This document shows positions 23,907-37,080 of a stretch of 64,000 bases of DNA, in pieces. Under the pieces are notes generated by a model, which saw only the letters and a program-made list of their open reading frames with translations, did no database searches and was not told the DNA's origin. The DNA is from Luzula sylvatica (lineage: Eukaryota > Streptophyta > Magnoliopsida > Poales > Juncaceae), in the NCBI GenBank assembly GCA_946800325.1, contig OX326957.1, positions 23,127,554-23,191,553 on the forward strand, written 5' to 3'. How positions within the stretch are numbered: position 1 is the first letter of the stretch; each line of letters starts with the position of its first letter. Made by a program: the position numbers and the translations under genes.

Positions 23907-25755
23907 ACAAGTACTTTGGACAATACCAGCCCTGTCTTGTGAATTTTTAGTTTTACTATTAAAAATAATTAAGCAAGCCTAACAATTTAATTAAGTTTCA
24001 GACAATTTTGCAATATATAAATAAATATCTTTTTTTTTTTTTGAAAGTTTGTAGTTTTTCGGGGAAACGAAAAAAAATGCCAATAAAAGTTTACTTCAAA
24101 TAATTTTATTTGTCTTACTTGACAACGATAATCAATGACAACCGAAATGACTCTCGGCTTTCAAAGATTAAATTTTGATCATTGGCTTTACGATCACAGT
24201 GATGATAAGGACCATTTTTGCTTTTTCGGTTTTTTTTTCCCGAATTGATGACGTGATAATGGTATGTCACATCAACAAATTCTCTCGATTTTTTCCCTGA
24301 ATTAATGACGTGATAATGATCTGCCATGTTAACAAACTCATGCTCAATCTCTCTAGCTGATTCTAAGCACGTTGCCTTTTTTTTCCTTTTTTTGGTAGCT
24401 CTATCTTCCCTACCACTCGCACTCTCTTCCTCCCCGCTCGCCTCGCCTCGCCTTGCCTCGCCTAGGGTTTATTCCCACTCTCTCTTTCACGCACACTACG
24501 AAATGCTTGGCCGAGAGTGGCATATTCTCTCGTCTAACACGAATTTGTTCTCCAATAACAATAGGAACATGGCTCGAGAGAATTTTCTCTTTCGGTTATT
24601 TTCTGTTTACCTTCCCTTTGCTTGGTTTGAGAAAACCTAGAACCGCATGTTCGTCTCGTCTTTGGAATGTATATTTGCTTACTTCAAAACTCAAGAAGAT
24701 AAAACTTTTATTTCTTTATCAAAAGAATTGATGTTTAATTGATTGAGTCTGGGGCTTGATTAGGATCTATTTTGAGTGATTGGGGGTTAAATCGGCTAGA
24801 ATGAAATTTAATTGATTGTTTTAATTGACCAATTGACAATAATTGGAATAATTGTGAAATTGGATTGGCCAGTTGGCACTAGTTGGGATGAGTGAGTATT
24901 ATTTTATTTATTTTGAAAAATATAGAGAGTGCTCGTAAATTTTTCATCTATAAATTTTTAAAAATTGATATCATTTCTATAAAATTAGAACTTCAAAAAA
25001 GAAATTATAAATCTTAATAGGTCCTTTTATGCTAATATCTTACAAAAGCTCGTACAACATCAAATTAGAAAATGAAAGCCTACTATATTTCTAACTAGAA
25101 AAAGACCACTGAAAAAACCCTCCTTAAATCCACAGAAAAACACGAAATTAACAAGAAACAGTCGAAATCCAAGAGAGGAGAAAGGAGAGAGGACGACGGT
25201 AGGGTTTGATGTCGGCCCTAATTTTAAAAAACTTGAAATAGAAAGGGGGGAAGTTAATTGTGTTATTAATTAGGGTTAAGTTTGTGTTAGTTATTTCATA
25301 TTTATTAATTAATCTGTTTATTGATGACAAAATTTATGATAGTTGGTTAATTAATTTGTTATTATTATTGTTAATTAAGTTACTAATTATCGTGTTAATC
25401 GAAGAGATAGTTATGATGTTTATTAATTAATTAGATATCTAATAAGCTTGTTAATTGTTAATTTGAATCCATTAATTATCTTAGCAAATTAATCTATAAT
25501 TACACGATTAATTATAACATTAATTTGATTTACCTATTTTTTTTCCCAAATGATCTTTTCTACTAAATGCCTTAGTTACAATATGTCAGACAGACCATAA
25601 TCATCAATCAGTAATCCAGTTAACAGGATAATATCATGATAATTCCATCAACAAACTCATGAGAAAAGTAGAGGGCAATAGTGCTCATCTCAACATAGTT
25701 AAAACATAGGACCAAGTTGACAAAATGGTTAGTTTTCTCTAATATCTCCAATTAA

Positions 25756-26760
25756 TCTTATGTATAAAGTAGACAAAATCTTTGCAATTCTAAGCCTCCA
25801 CGTCATCAGGGATTTTTTTGAAAAAAAAAAAAATTAATTTACATTTTGGTCCATTTTATTCGTCATGAGGGGCTTTTGTGTAAAAAAATATTTTTTTAAT
25901 TTACATTTTGGTCCATTTTATTTACATTTTGGTCCTTTTTAGTTTTAATTTATATTTTGATCCTTTTTGTTTACATTTTGGTCCTTTTTATTTACATTTA
26001 GGTCCTTTTTTACATTTTTTAATTTACATTTTGGTCTTTTTTATTATATTTTAGTCCTTTTTTGTTTTAATTTACATTTTTGTCCTTTTTATTTACATTT
26101 TGGTCCTCATTTATTTACATTTCGGTCCTTTTTTGCATTTTTCATTTACATTTTGGTCCTTTTCATTTACATTTTGATACTTTTTAGTTTTAATTTACAT
26201 CTTGGTCCTTTTTATTTACGTTTTGGTCCTTTTTAATTTACATTTCGATCTTTTTTTACATTTTGATCCTTTTTCCTTATTTTACATTTTGGTCCTTTTT
26301 TACATTTGGTCTTTTTTTCTTATTTTACATACATTATATCTTGTATATAAATCAAACAAAATTCTTGCAATTCTAAGCCTCCACGTCATCAATGGATTTT
26401 GTGTAAAAAATATTTCTGTAATTTACATTTTGGTTCTTTTTATTTATATTTGGGTCCTTTTTTGTTTTAATTTATATTTTGGTCCTTTTTTTTACATTTT
26501 GGTCCTTTTTTGTTTTAATTTATATTTTGGTCCTTTTTAATTTACATTTCGGACCTTTTTTACATTTTTTAATTTATATTTTCGTCCTTTTTAGTTTTGA
26601 TTTACATGTTTGTCCTTTTTATTTATATTTTAGTCCTTTTTATTTACATTTCGATCCTTTTTTACATTTTGATCCTTTTTTCTTATTTTACATTTTGATC
26701 CTTTTTTCTTATTTACATTTCGATCCTTTTTTACATTTTGGTCTTTTTTTAAAGTATTAT
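25756..26760. mobile_element. Helitron-like fragment with a ~20-bp minisatellite (TTTACATTTTGGTCCTTTTT)n
   Basis: Two Helitron-type starts, both preceded by A: TCTTATGTATAAAGTAGAC at 25756 and TCTTGTATATAAATCAAAC at 26339. Both are followed by 'tgcaattctaagcctccacg' and then by tandem copies of a ~20-bp 'tttacattttggtccttttt' unit (about 25836-26325 and 26420-26750). The sister block has no such insert. No matching hairpin-CTRR end was found next to it, so it looks 3'-truncated. Open frames here encode only low-complexity Phe/Leu/Trp strings. Confidence 0.55.
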
Positions 26761-27180
26761 GATTGAATAATCAAAACCGAATTTACCATAATTAAACAAA
26801 AACAAAAATATGCTAAGTTAATTATATTTACACAAAACTATCCAAAATATTTTCTCGAACCAACAACAAGTAATTAATTAAACAAATCAGAGAGAGGGTT
26901 GGAAACAAATCAAAAGAAAATAGAAGTATGGAGGGATCCAGAATATATGTGAAGAAGAAGAAGGAGGCGAGACGGTTTCAATGTTTCCCGTCAGATTCTT
27001 CATCTGCGGTGTCTCCAAACCATGTAGTGATCAGCAAGTTTGTAACCGCGGCAATGAGAGGCTCTAATGAAGTAGAAATTACAGGAATATTACAAATTCC
27101 ATCGTACCAAACAATGAGAATTGAGTAACTGCAGTAATCACCACTGCTAACTGCCTTATCTACTTCAATCCAAACAGCCC
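26761..27180. other. Insert without homology in the sister block; no gene recognised
   Basis: A 66-codon frame (26928-27128) starting MEGSRIYVKKKKEARRFQ has no family I recognise. The right part ends 'aatccaaacagcccc' followed by 'taa', which resembles the terminus and TAA target of a Tourist/PIF-type MITE, but no matching left end was found. Confidence 0.3.
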
Positions 27181-28925
27181 CTAAATGAAGTTCTCACCAC
27201 ATAGCACTAATCCACCAAGTTTTTTTCTCTCCCTTTCTCCTGAAAGTGGATGGGACCCTATGCAACCCCACAGCCCACCTCCTCTCGTTAATGTAATTAG
27301 AGGCCATCTGTCTGGCCCGTGAACAAGTTTAGCAAGTTTACGACAGACAATTTTATGTTGTACATACAAGGATATTGTTGAAAAAATTACGGATACGAAT
27401 ACGACTACATAATTATTATTTTAATATGTTTATATTATATATATTAATTAATAATTAATAAATTGTGTAATAAATTAATAATATTTTTAAATTAAATATC
27501 ACGAAAATAAATAAAATCAACCGAACAATACAACTGTCATACAAATATCATAAACTTATTATAGAAGTATTTTAAAACTAAGCTAGAAATATCCTAAAAG
27601 GATCTTATATAATTTATTTAAAAATATTATGGACCCAAACATCCTAAATAGAGTATCTCAATCGTATTTTGGAAAAATCCACAGCCGTATCCGATACATA
27701 TCCGAGCAAAATAAATATTATAATATTTGGATACACCACGTGACGTATCCGATACATATCCGATACATATCCGAGTCGTATCGTACCCGTACTCGTATCG
27801 GATACACGTATCTTCAAGATATTTCTGCATTTTAATATAGCAAATAAAAAGAATAATACTAACGCTATCCAACGAGCATGATAATGATATTTTTCATTGT
27901 AAAAATATGAATATATTTCTTTATGATGATAACGACATTTCAAAATATATTATATCACATTATAATGAAATTATTATATTTTGTAACGTACCTAGGTATA
28001 ATTATCTATCACATTAAGCTGACTTTGAGACCTCACTCAAAGCGAGAAACATTTTCCAAGCTTTGAAGTAGGTCTACTTAATTGAATTGAAAGCAATCTG
28101 CAATGTCAAATTATGCAAATTAAAAAAAAAATGAACAAAGCAGAGAAATTTCATGATTAATACATATGTTAATACAATGATATAATTATGTTTCGAGATA
28201 TAATACAAATTTACAAAAAGAATATGACAACTATTATTGTTATTTAGAATAGTTCAAGCAATGATAAACCTAGAAGTAACGAACCATACAATATGTATAT
28301 AACTTTTACGCGTTGTTGACCATATAATACAATTAATTTATTGTACATGATATTACATTAAATATTTAGAATTATGAGCAAAATTGTCTTATAATGATAT
28401 TTCACAACATTAAAATAAAAAAAATCAATAAAACAACATAACTATAAATTATTTAAAAATAAATAGCATATGATATTTTTCAATTTACGTGTATCTAAAA
28501 ATAAAAGCAATATTATAGATACATTTTAAAAGTTTAAGGAGTTAATTGTGTAAGGTAATTTTTTATCTTTCGATTTACTGTTGAAAAAAAACGTTCTGTG
28601 AATTTAAGAAATTATATGTGTTTAGTGAATTAATATCTTTCAATTTTATTAATTTTTGAAAAAATTAACATGAACATTTTTTTGAGTAAAAAAATACAAC
28701 TATAACCTACTTAGTATCATGTCCAAAGTTTTGCAATTGTAGTTTTAAAAACGCTAATAATTAGACTTAGAAGTTACAATTGTAATTATACTTACTTTTG
28801 TGTTATATTTTCTTGTGTAATTGTCTTCATAACATTAAGTTGGATAAAAATGCAGGAAATATGATAATATGAAACTTAAAATAAAGAATAAAATTCAAGT
28901 GAATATATTTCATAATTTTAAAAAA
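27181..28925. repeat. Paralogous non-coding segment (pair of about 33821-35260)
   Basis: Words such as 'cccgtgaacaagtttagcaa' (27318 and 33892) and the 28150-28330 stretch ('aatagttcaagcaatgataa') match the 33821-35260 region in the same order with moderate divergence. A GTATCC-family repeat lies at about 27385-27835 ('gtatccgatacatatccg'). No coding sequence was recognised. Confidence 0.6.
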
Positions 28926-28992
28926 TATATATTTAAAAAAGTACTAAAAAAATATTTGATGTATGTTTTAAAATATTATTGTTAATATAATT

Positions 28993-29666
28993 TTACCCCC
29001 TCCACGAGGTTCTGACACGTGGATGGGGATAAATTTCTTTTCAACCCATTATTTTTTTGTGTTTCAATTTTTATCCTTTTTTGGTAAATTTTTACCCCCT
29101 CCACGAGGTGCTGACACGTGGAGGGGGATAAATTTGCTTTTCAACCCATTATTTTTTCGTTTTTCAATTTTGATCCTTTTTTGGCAAAAAATAATTTACC
29201 CCATTTTTTATGTCTTTTTCGATTTTGGTCCTTTTTTTGCTTTCCAATTTTTTTATTTGCTCATTTCGCACGGGTATGTATGAAATTTTGTAAGCTCAAA
29301 TTTATGCGAGGTTTCATAAAAAATCGTCATGAGCCCGTTGTATCCATCTGACACGTTGCGATTCTTTAATGAACCCTTATTAATACATCTATTGACATCA
29401 AATATATTTACGAATATGGCATGATTATATTAATCGAGTTTGAAAGAACCCGCGCAAATGCCATTTAAACAAATTATATCATAAAATAATATCTGTGATA
29501 TAATAATATCATGAATCTTATGCATCTATTGACATCATGATATTTGCTCAAATATGCATCTAATATCGTTAATTCGCACACGTGCTAATTCTATTTAATA
29601 AATTATATAAAAAATATGTAAAAAATAAGTATGTTGTCCCGCGCAATTGAGCGGGGATAAAGCTAG
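28993..29666 (+). mobile_element. Helitron 3' portion ending in a hairpin and CTAG
   Basis: A hairpin CCCGCGC-aattga-GCGGGG at 29638-29656 is followed by 'ataaag' and CTAG (29663-29666), with host T next. Upstream, 28993-29083 and 29089-29181 are a ~96-bp direct tandem duplication ('taccccctccacgagg'..'ctgacacgtgga'). A clear TC start was not identified, so the left boundary is approximate. Confidence 0.6.
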
Positions 29667-30799
29667 TTATATATGAATTCATTAGTGTTAGATATTTTAA
29701 TTTTGCACATTTTATTGTATTCACATTTGATTATGTAACATCATGTGAAATGATACAAAATAAATATAATCGGTCCAACATTAACCTCGAGTAATAATAT
29801 GATACATCATCAATGTAAGATGATGTGTACTTTTGAAATTAACAAAATGTAGAACACTTAACTTTCTTTTGTAAAACATTTATATTAATTAACATTGATA
29901 ATTAACAAGTACCAATAATTATTTTTTGAAATTAATTCGAAATTGACAAATCCAATTACCTAAAATTTGACAATAACAAATAGGGTAAAAACTTAACGAA
30001 TAAATTCTATCTTGATTAATGAATAACAACAAGGAAATTTTCCAACAGTAACCATGTTACTGAAGTTAATTCACGAAATAATCAAGTTTTGAACATAATT
30101 CTCAAAATATCTTTTGCGGGGTATCATTCAGCGCCAGGCGGGGAACCATTCAGCGCCTTTCTTAATTTTTGTTGGTTAGTTAGTTAGTGCTGGAATTAAA
30201 AAAGGTGATGAATCATACCTCTCCAGGCGAGGTATGGAAGCCCGCCTTTGTATTTTTGGTATTAGTTCAATTGAAAAATTGATATTTGTTCCCAAATTTT
30301 ACCATAACATGATCTATGTTCTAAATTAGTATATTTAATTAAAATAATAACTAGTACATGTTGGCCGTTAACTTAATACATAATTAATAATTATTCGAAT
30401 TCATAAATTTGAGTAAATTTTACTGAATATTTAATTATATCTTTTAATTAGCACGTAAATTAAATGTAATTATTTGTAATGGAGGATTCGGCAGGTACAT
30501 TTTGGGTGCAATAAATTAAAAAAAAAATTTCAAACTTGTCAGTTGTTGTCAGTAGTAACTTTTAAAAAAAAAATCACCCCCTAATTTCAAACTTGTCGAT
30601 ATATATCCATGCAACATATGATTGTAGATTTATCATTTAGTATATGCATTATACTTGAGATTTTAATTATAACTGGCTTTTTCTGCGCAATTGCGCACAA
30701 ATCTTCGAGTTTGTCATTACTTAATTTTTCCTAATATGTAATTGGATTCTACGTTTTTTTGTCTGATTGTCCACACATCTGTGTTTCGGTGTATTTTTA
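29667..30799. other. AT-rich intergenic DNA with a dispersed repeat and GC-rich hairpin words
   Basis: No gene seen. About 30280-30460 is the inverted copy of 59110-59280. 30115-30250 holds repeated 'cattcagcgcc' words and a short hairpin, 'cctctcc-aggcgagg', near 30219. Confidence 0.45.
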
Positions 30800-31508
30800 A
30801 CCCCCTAATTTTTTTGGATATTGTAAAAAATATCCCTATCTTTTTGTAAACTCCAAAAAAACTCCTCTACCAAATTTTTATTTCCAAATACCCCCTCTAT
30901 GGATGATATTAAATTTTGTTTTGACCAAAATACCCTTCAATTTTCATATGTAATGATTAAAAAAATATTTTTGTTATTTCTTATTAATTTTAAGAAAATT
31001 CATATACATTTCATAACACGTGGTGATTTAAAAAAAATAAATTATTACCTATTGTGATTATATAATTTTAATATTTCATTTATTATTCATGAAAAACTAA
31101 CATCATTTAATACTAAAATAAGCACTTTGAAAATATATTGATAGAAAAATATCTATTTAAACATCTTCGTTTATTTTTCGTTCTTCGTTTATTTTTTTTA
31201 ATAGTTTCATGATTTTTTATTGTTAAATATTTGTAAAGTGTTCTTTTAATATTGTTGTCATCTTATTATTATTTTGTGTTAGTTTTTAGGAAAAAATATA
31301 AAAGTCAAATATGTAATGTATGAAATATTAAAATTATATAAATATAACATATAATAATTATTTTTTGTAATTATTACATGATGTAAAAAATTAGGATTTT
31401 TTTAAATTAATAAAAAAATAACATTTTTTTTTCAATTACTACATATGTAAATTTAAGGGTTTTTTACAATATCCAAAAATTTAAGGAGTTTTTTGAAATT
31501 TTGCCCTA
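30800..31508. mobile_element. ~0.7 kb foldback element (CCCCTAATTTTTTTGGATATTG ends)
   Basis: The left arm 'tttttttggatattgtaaaa' pairs with the right arm 'ttttacaatatccaaaaatt'. The outer words 'aaaaaaactcctc' and 'ggagttttttgaaattttg' are also inverted copies. The same words occur at 21160-21270 and 52610-52720 in the duplicated blocks. AT-rich, non-coding interior. Confidence 0.55.
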
Positions 31509-32060
31509 TTTAATTGAGATAAAAAAAATATGAATGCACTTGGTCCATGATGGACCAAAGTTCATGTAATTTTTAAATTAGTTGGTGCATATAGACAATG
31601 TTCAAATGAAAAATCAAGTATTTTGGACATTTTGATCAAGATCAAATGATCTATATTAAAGCGATGATGTGATTTTTTATGGAAACAAGAATTTGCTTAA
31701 AAATTATATATATTAATAATTACCTTATGCATGAATGTCTCGCTGTGACAAAGGAAACATGTTTTTTTAATATTTTATAGACATATGCATGCAATTTTCT
31801 TCTTATACAAAGGAGGCAAAGTCCATTTTATTGGAAATATTTCATATTCTTTACTTTTTAATAGATCTACAAGACAACATATTTTTTTGGATCTAGATTT
31901 TTTTCTACAATGTACAATCTGATGCGGGTCAAATATATTATTGACCGACTTGCTTTACAATGGTATGTATAGGAAAGACCACAAAACATCAAGAAACCTA
32001 AAATTCACACTGCTGCAAACAACTTAAGCAACATATTCGAAATAAAATCCAAATCTGGAT
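31509..32060. other. AT-rich intergenic DNA, nothing recognised
   Basis: No open frame of note, no repeats beyond short A/T runs. Confidence 0.5.
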
Positions 32061-32605
32061 CATAGTTAGTCATTCGTGATACGCGAATAATACGGTACGT
32101 AATACGTTCGTGTATAATTCGGATCAAACGTTTTTCAAGTCGGTCAAATATTCGGCCAGATAAAACGCAATATGCTAATAATTCGTGAATTCGTTTATTC
32201 GTCTATAATTATGTTTATTTTACATAATACGGAACAACAATTTCGTATATAAAAGTATATAAATATACATTTGTTTATCCATAAATAATTCATAATTATA
32301 ATTATTTTATTAAACAACATTTATTTTATTTCAAAATCATAAGTTTATATATTATTATTGATATTTTGATTTTCTTAATCATTTTTGAAAATTTATGTTT
32401 TTTTTTATTTATTTAAAAAATTTATATTTTTTTTTTCTAAAAAACGTATTATACGGAAATACGTGTATTATTCGTGTTTTTTTAAAACAATTATAAATTA
32501 TGCGAATTATTCATCAGGTTGAGTAAGGGAACGTCAATACGTATATTATTCGTAATACGTAATTATTCATAAATTATACGCGTATTAATCGCGAATTGAA
32601 CAACG
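32061..32605. mobile_element. Palindrome-rich repeat (ATTCGTAATACG words), ~0.54 kb
   Basis: Both ends are dense in inverted copies of 'cgaataatacggtacgtaat'-like words: 32067-32200 against 32450-32600 ('tattattcgtaatacgtaat'). The middle is AT-rich. It is likely an old hairpin-type element distantly like the GTATCC family. Confidence 0.4.
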
Positions 32606-32739
32606 TACTATGATCTGGATTGCAAAAAGATAACAAATCAGATTGCAATAAAATAAGATGAATCCTTATACAAATTAACAATCAATAAATCGACAAAAAA
32701 ACCCAAATCAACATAAATATCGACAAAAATAAATCCCTA

Positions 32740-35310
32740 TTAGTTATTGATTAGAAGATCTAGCAAAAATATCGACAAATTTATCACAAACTCTAGCTTA
32801 TTAACCAATCCATGAGAATAAAACGAAATTTTCAGTCAAAAACACGAAATCCACGGCAAAAAAGAACCCACAAAAAAAATCCACTTCTCGTTCCTTCTGC
32901 CTGTGTGTCCATGAGTGCTTGTGTGTGCGGGTGAGCGAGAGAAGAGAGGAGAGAGGAGAGAGAACGGCAGCTAGGCTTTAGTGTATATATATATGTCCTA
33001 AATTTATTTATTTTTGAAATAAAAAGGAAAAAGTTAATGATGTTATTAATTAGGATTAAGTTTGTGTTAATTAATTTGTTTATTGATGACAAATTTTATG
33101 ATAGTTGGTTAGTTAATTTGTTATAATTATTGTTAAATAAGTTAGTAATTATCATGTTAATTTAAGAGTTCATTACGATGTTTATTAATTAATTAGATAT
33201 CTAATAAGATTGTTAATAATTAATTTAAATCCATTAATTATTTTAGCATGTTAATCTTTAATTACAAATTGTATCGCGATTGATGTTTTATAGTAAAATT
33301 AGGTAAATTCCACGGTCAAATTTATACCATATAGATTTGTAGTTTTCAAATTACCGAATTTTGTAATTGTTAATCGGGAACCAAATTAATTGGTAGCCAA
33401 ACAGAATAGCTTATATATGAGAAATATTTTAAATTGGATAACACGCGCTCCCAATTAACTCGTGAGAAAAGTAGAGGGCACAAACGCGATAGAAGGCCTA
33501 TATTTCTATTCTCTCGAGACAAATAGTGCTCATCTGAACATCGAAAAAATAATAACCAACTTGACAACATTTTTAGTTTTCTCTAATATCTCGAAGGTTA
33601 TTCAGAACTTAAAAAATGTTGGATCATTTTTAATCTACAAACTGTATATATTATTATTGTTGAGTTGTAATTAGACATATTTATAAAATAATTATTTTAT
33701 TATTTTGTCAATCATTGAAATGACGTGACTAATTAAAAAATATTAGCCTTTGAGTACAAAAGGTACGATCACTGAAGTGGTGTGAGTGTCTGTGTGAGTG
33801 TGACTAATACCAAAATATAATGAAGTTCTCATAGCACTAATCCCCAGGGCCCACCTACTCTCCAAAAGGTAATTAGAGTCCATCTGGCCGGCCCGTGAAC
33901 AAGTTTAGCAAGTTTATGAGATGTGAAGTGAAATTATTTTGAACTCGGAAATTTTGTTAAGATTTAATATAGAGATTAGGATAATGTTTGCGCTCAACGC
34001 GACGATTATGATAATTATATTTTTTTTATTTTAATACGGATTTATTTTTCATGAGAACAAAGAGGACATTGTTTCAAAATAAAATTATATAATACTGTAT
34101 TGAGATTATTATATTTGTGAGAAAAGTCTGATATTGGCTCTCAACTTTTTGTTTGAATTATTTATCCACTCAAAATTTATCTTGGTTCATTGAACTCCTT
34201 AACTTTTCATTTAATTTAAAATTTTCCTTCCAACTATTAATTAATGATTTGTCAGTTAAATCAATTACGTGACTGTCATATAATCCGATGACACGACATA
34301 TGATGTGAAAAAAGAATCTGATTACAACAAAAAAATTTCCTTACATAATTTTTTTAATCATGATATATTTCCTCAAATCATATTCATGATTTTTTTTCTC
34401 ATCGTGTTTCTCTTTCATGATGAATCAAACTAATAAAAAAAATTAATAAAATACATATATTAGTACCATGATATAACTATATTTCAGATATAATACAATT
34501 TTACAAACAAAAAAATGACAATATTATATCATTGTTATTCGGAATAGTTCAAGTAATAATAAACGTAGAAGTAGCGAACCATACAACATGTATGTAACAA
34601 CACTTTTAAAAATGACAACATGTATGTAACAACATGTATGTAACAACACTTTTATATATATATCATTGATTATATAATACTAACAAAACTTTTATTTCAT
34701 ACAAAAATACAATTAATTTGTTCAAAATTACATTAAATATTTAGAATTATGAGCTAATTGTCTTGTAGTGATGAGTACAACGTTAACATAAAAGAATTAA
34801 ATTTTATTTAACAAAACAACATAATTAGAATTTTTTTAAAATTAATATCATATGATATTTTCAATTTAGGTATCTAAAAATAAGAATAATACTATAGATA
34901 CGTTTTAAAAGTTTAAGCAGTTATTTGTGTTAGGTAAATTTTTATTTTTAATATATTCTATCAGTTTAAGAAATTATTTGTGTTCGGTAAATTAATATTT
35001 TTTAATTTTATTATTTTTTGAAAAAAAAATAACATGAAACTTTTTTTAGTAAGAAATACAATTATAACGAAATCTTTGCAATTATAGTTCTTGGGAACAC
35101 TAATAATTATATTTGGAAGTAATTATATTATTTTTGTATTATATTTTTTACATAATTGTTTTTATAATTGTAAATTGGAGAAAAAATATTAGAAATATGA
35201 TAATATAAAACTCAAAATAAATAGAAAAATTAAATGAATATATATCTTAATTTTGAACGATTAGATTTTAAAAATGAAAAATTAAATCTTATTAAGAATA
35301 TGGTTTATTG
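32740..35310. repeat. Third paralogous copy of the spacer segment (block C)
   Basis: About 32820-33590 matches 25080-25754 and 56640-57379 ('ttaattagggttaagtttgt' region, 'ctcatgagaaaagtagaggg' region). About 33620-33760 matches 58840-58960, and 33821-35260 matches 27181-28925. Divergence is clearly higher than between A and B. It contains the uninterrupted version of the site where the Helitron at 57380-58810 inserted. Non-coding. Confidence 0.7.
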
Positions 35311-35433
35311 AATATCCGAAAAAAATACTTTTAATTTTCAGAAAAGTTTTAACTTTTCATTAAGGATTTCCAAAAGGAAAAAAATTACCTTTCGAACAAC
35401 GAAGAGTCAAAAGGAAGGAGGGTAGAGAGGAGC

Positions 35434-36901
35434 ATGAGAGTGGCCATTGGAGTACTGAAAAGAGCGAGCGAATCTCATATGCTACCCTCTTCTCTTTGTC
35501 CAAGCACTACCCTCTCTTCTTCCAGCTCCGCCCGATTATCTCGTGCCCCCGCCGCCTCCTTCTCTGCCTCAACTACCACCGCCATGTCGAAGACGATACA
35601 AGAGCAGAAGAAGGCCGTACGTTCTGATATTCGGGAAGCTCTGAAGGCGTTCTCTCCAGATCAGAGATCCCAAGAAGGTAAGGAAGTCTCCGCCATGTCG
35701 TGCTTTGATATTGGTATCGTAGTTTTGATATTGGTTTGGGTCTTTCACAGACTTGGCTATTCAAAATGCTGTTTTGAATTCGTCTTGGTTTAAATCAAGC
35801 ACGAGACTTTGTGCTTATATAAACTGCCAGTCTTTGCGGGAAGTTGATACTTCAAGAATTTTAGCTGAAGTCCTCACATGCTCCGATTCTGGTTCGTCAA
35901 TTTTATTTTCTGAGCTAAATTGGGCTAAATTGAGTCTCAATTCCAGAACTTTGTATTTCAATAGAAGTTAATTTGGGGCTTAATTAGCTAATTTGTTTTG
36001 GTTATTTTGAGTAAAGAACTGCAAGGAGAAGAAAAGAAGGAACTTTATGTACCTCGAGTGGAGGATAAGAATAGCAATATGCGTATGTTGAAAATAACCA
36101 CTATGGACGACTTGGTATCGAATTCGATGAATATTTTAGAGCCATCTCCATTGGATAATATGGGAAATCCACGCGAAGATGGTACTAATATTTTACATCT
36201 ATTTTCAATTAATATTTTTTTCGTGGGCATTTCGTTAATTTTGTGAACTTTTTGTTGTAGTTATGTCCGCACCGCATCCAATCAATCTCTTTCTTCTACC
36301 TGGTAATTCAAATTATATTCAAGAATTTGTTTATTTAATATACTTTTCTTTTCATTTTGTTATTTATATTTATTTTTTTCTTTGTATAGGAGTTGCTTTT
36401 GATAAGCAAGGTAGAAGGCTTGGTCGAGGTGGAGGGTATGTTAATTTTTAACACCTTATTTTTTTCTTTTTTATTAAATCCTTTTTTTAGCAATATACGA
36501 CTCATAATTTTTCATATGTTTATTGTATAATAAAGGTACTATGATGTGTTCTTGAAGAAATATAAGGACCGTGCTTTAGAGAATAATTGGAATCAGCCTC
36601 TCTTAGGTAACTAGACTTGTCTATATTTAATTGGAATATTTGAAAAATAAATAAATTATGTCGATATATACGAAATTGTTTGCAATTCCGACAATAATGC
36701 TGGTTTTTTCTTTGCACTTTTCAATGCATGAATTTTTATATATGTATTTCTTTATTTCGTGCAGTTGCTCTTGCATATTCGGTCCAAATATTGGAGGAGA
36801 ATATAATTCCTATGACCCCTAACGATATTCCAATCGATGCAATTGTTTCTCCAAATGGCCTTATTCCGATAAGCTCTAATGCAAAAGATCATATCTGTTA
36901 G
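35434..36901 (+). CDS. 5FCL: 5-formyltetrahydrofolate cyclo-ligase (5-FCL), seven exons, probably mitochondrial
   Basis: Exons 35434-35677, 35751-35891, 36026-36181, 36261-36302, 36390-36435, 36536-36606, 36765-36901; all introns are GT-AG and in phase, giving 278 codons plus TAG. The enzyme converts 5-formyl-THF to 5,10-methenyl-THF using ATP, recycling the folate made by a serine hydroxymethyltransferase side reaction; the plant enzyme is mitochondrial. The first ~50 residues are Ser/Ala/Arg-rich (transit-like). Family motifs: LCAYINCQSLREVDT, ELYVPRVEDKNSNMRML (exon 3), NSMNILEP, INLFLLPGVAFD, the ATP-binding GRRLGRGGGYYDVF across exons 5-6, and IPMTPNDIPIDAIVSPNG. Length matches plant relatives. 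An internal Met after STTTA (MSKTIQEQ) could start a cytosolic form. An exon-3 remnant lies at 50550-51225. Confidence 0.93.
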
Positions 36902-37080
36902 GATTTTTTTACAAACTTTTCTCCTTTGTGTTCATGACCAAATTTGTAACTTATTTTCCCTATTTTGAATAAAGATATTTATAACTTGTTGATGAATAAA
37001 CACACACGAGTACTTCATTAACCATATAAATTTTTTGTTATGAGACACATTTTTGAAAATGTCAAAAGCACCACTCTTTT

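Larger units (their letters stand above)
19922..25754 (+). repeat. Segmental duplication, block A (pair of 50251-57379)
   Basis: From 'gttttttcttaattgga' onward this block matches 50251-57379 in the same orientation at very high identity over kilobases, including a DUF247 gene and both its flanks. Differences: block A lacks about 1.2 kb present in B (50455-51630, with the cyclo-ligase fragment); A has (TA)n at 23846-23902 where B has a MITE and (TG)n; B has a 39-bp deletion before the DUF247 start. Non-coding parts (20100-21600, 23300-25754) are AT-rich with no other gene seen. The second half (about 25080-25754) also matches a third, more diverged copy at 32740-33590. Confidence 0.9.

Noticed and set aside
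25967..26766. Open frames rich in Phe, Trp and Leu
   Set aside because: They are produced by the 20-bp minisatellite; the repeated peptide follows the DNA repeat and neither end looks like a gene.
26928..27128. Small gene MEGSRIYVKKKKEARRFQ...
   Set aside because: No recognisable family, absent from the paralogous block, and next to a Tourist-like terminus; kept only as unassigned sequence.
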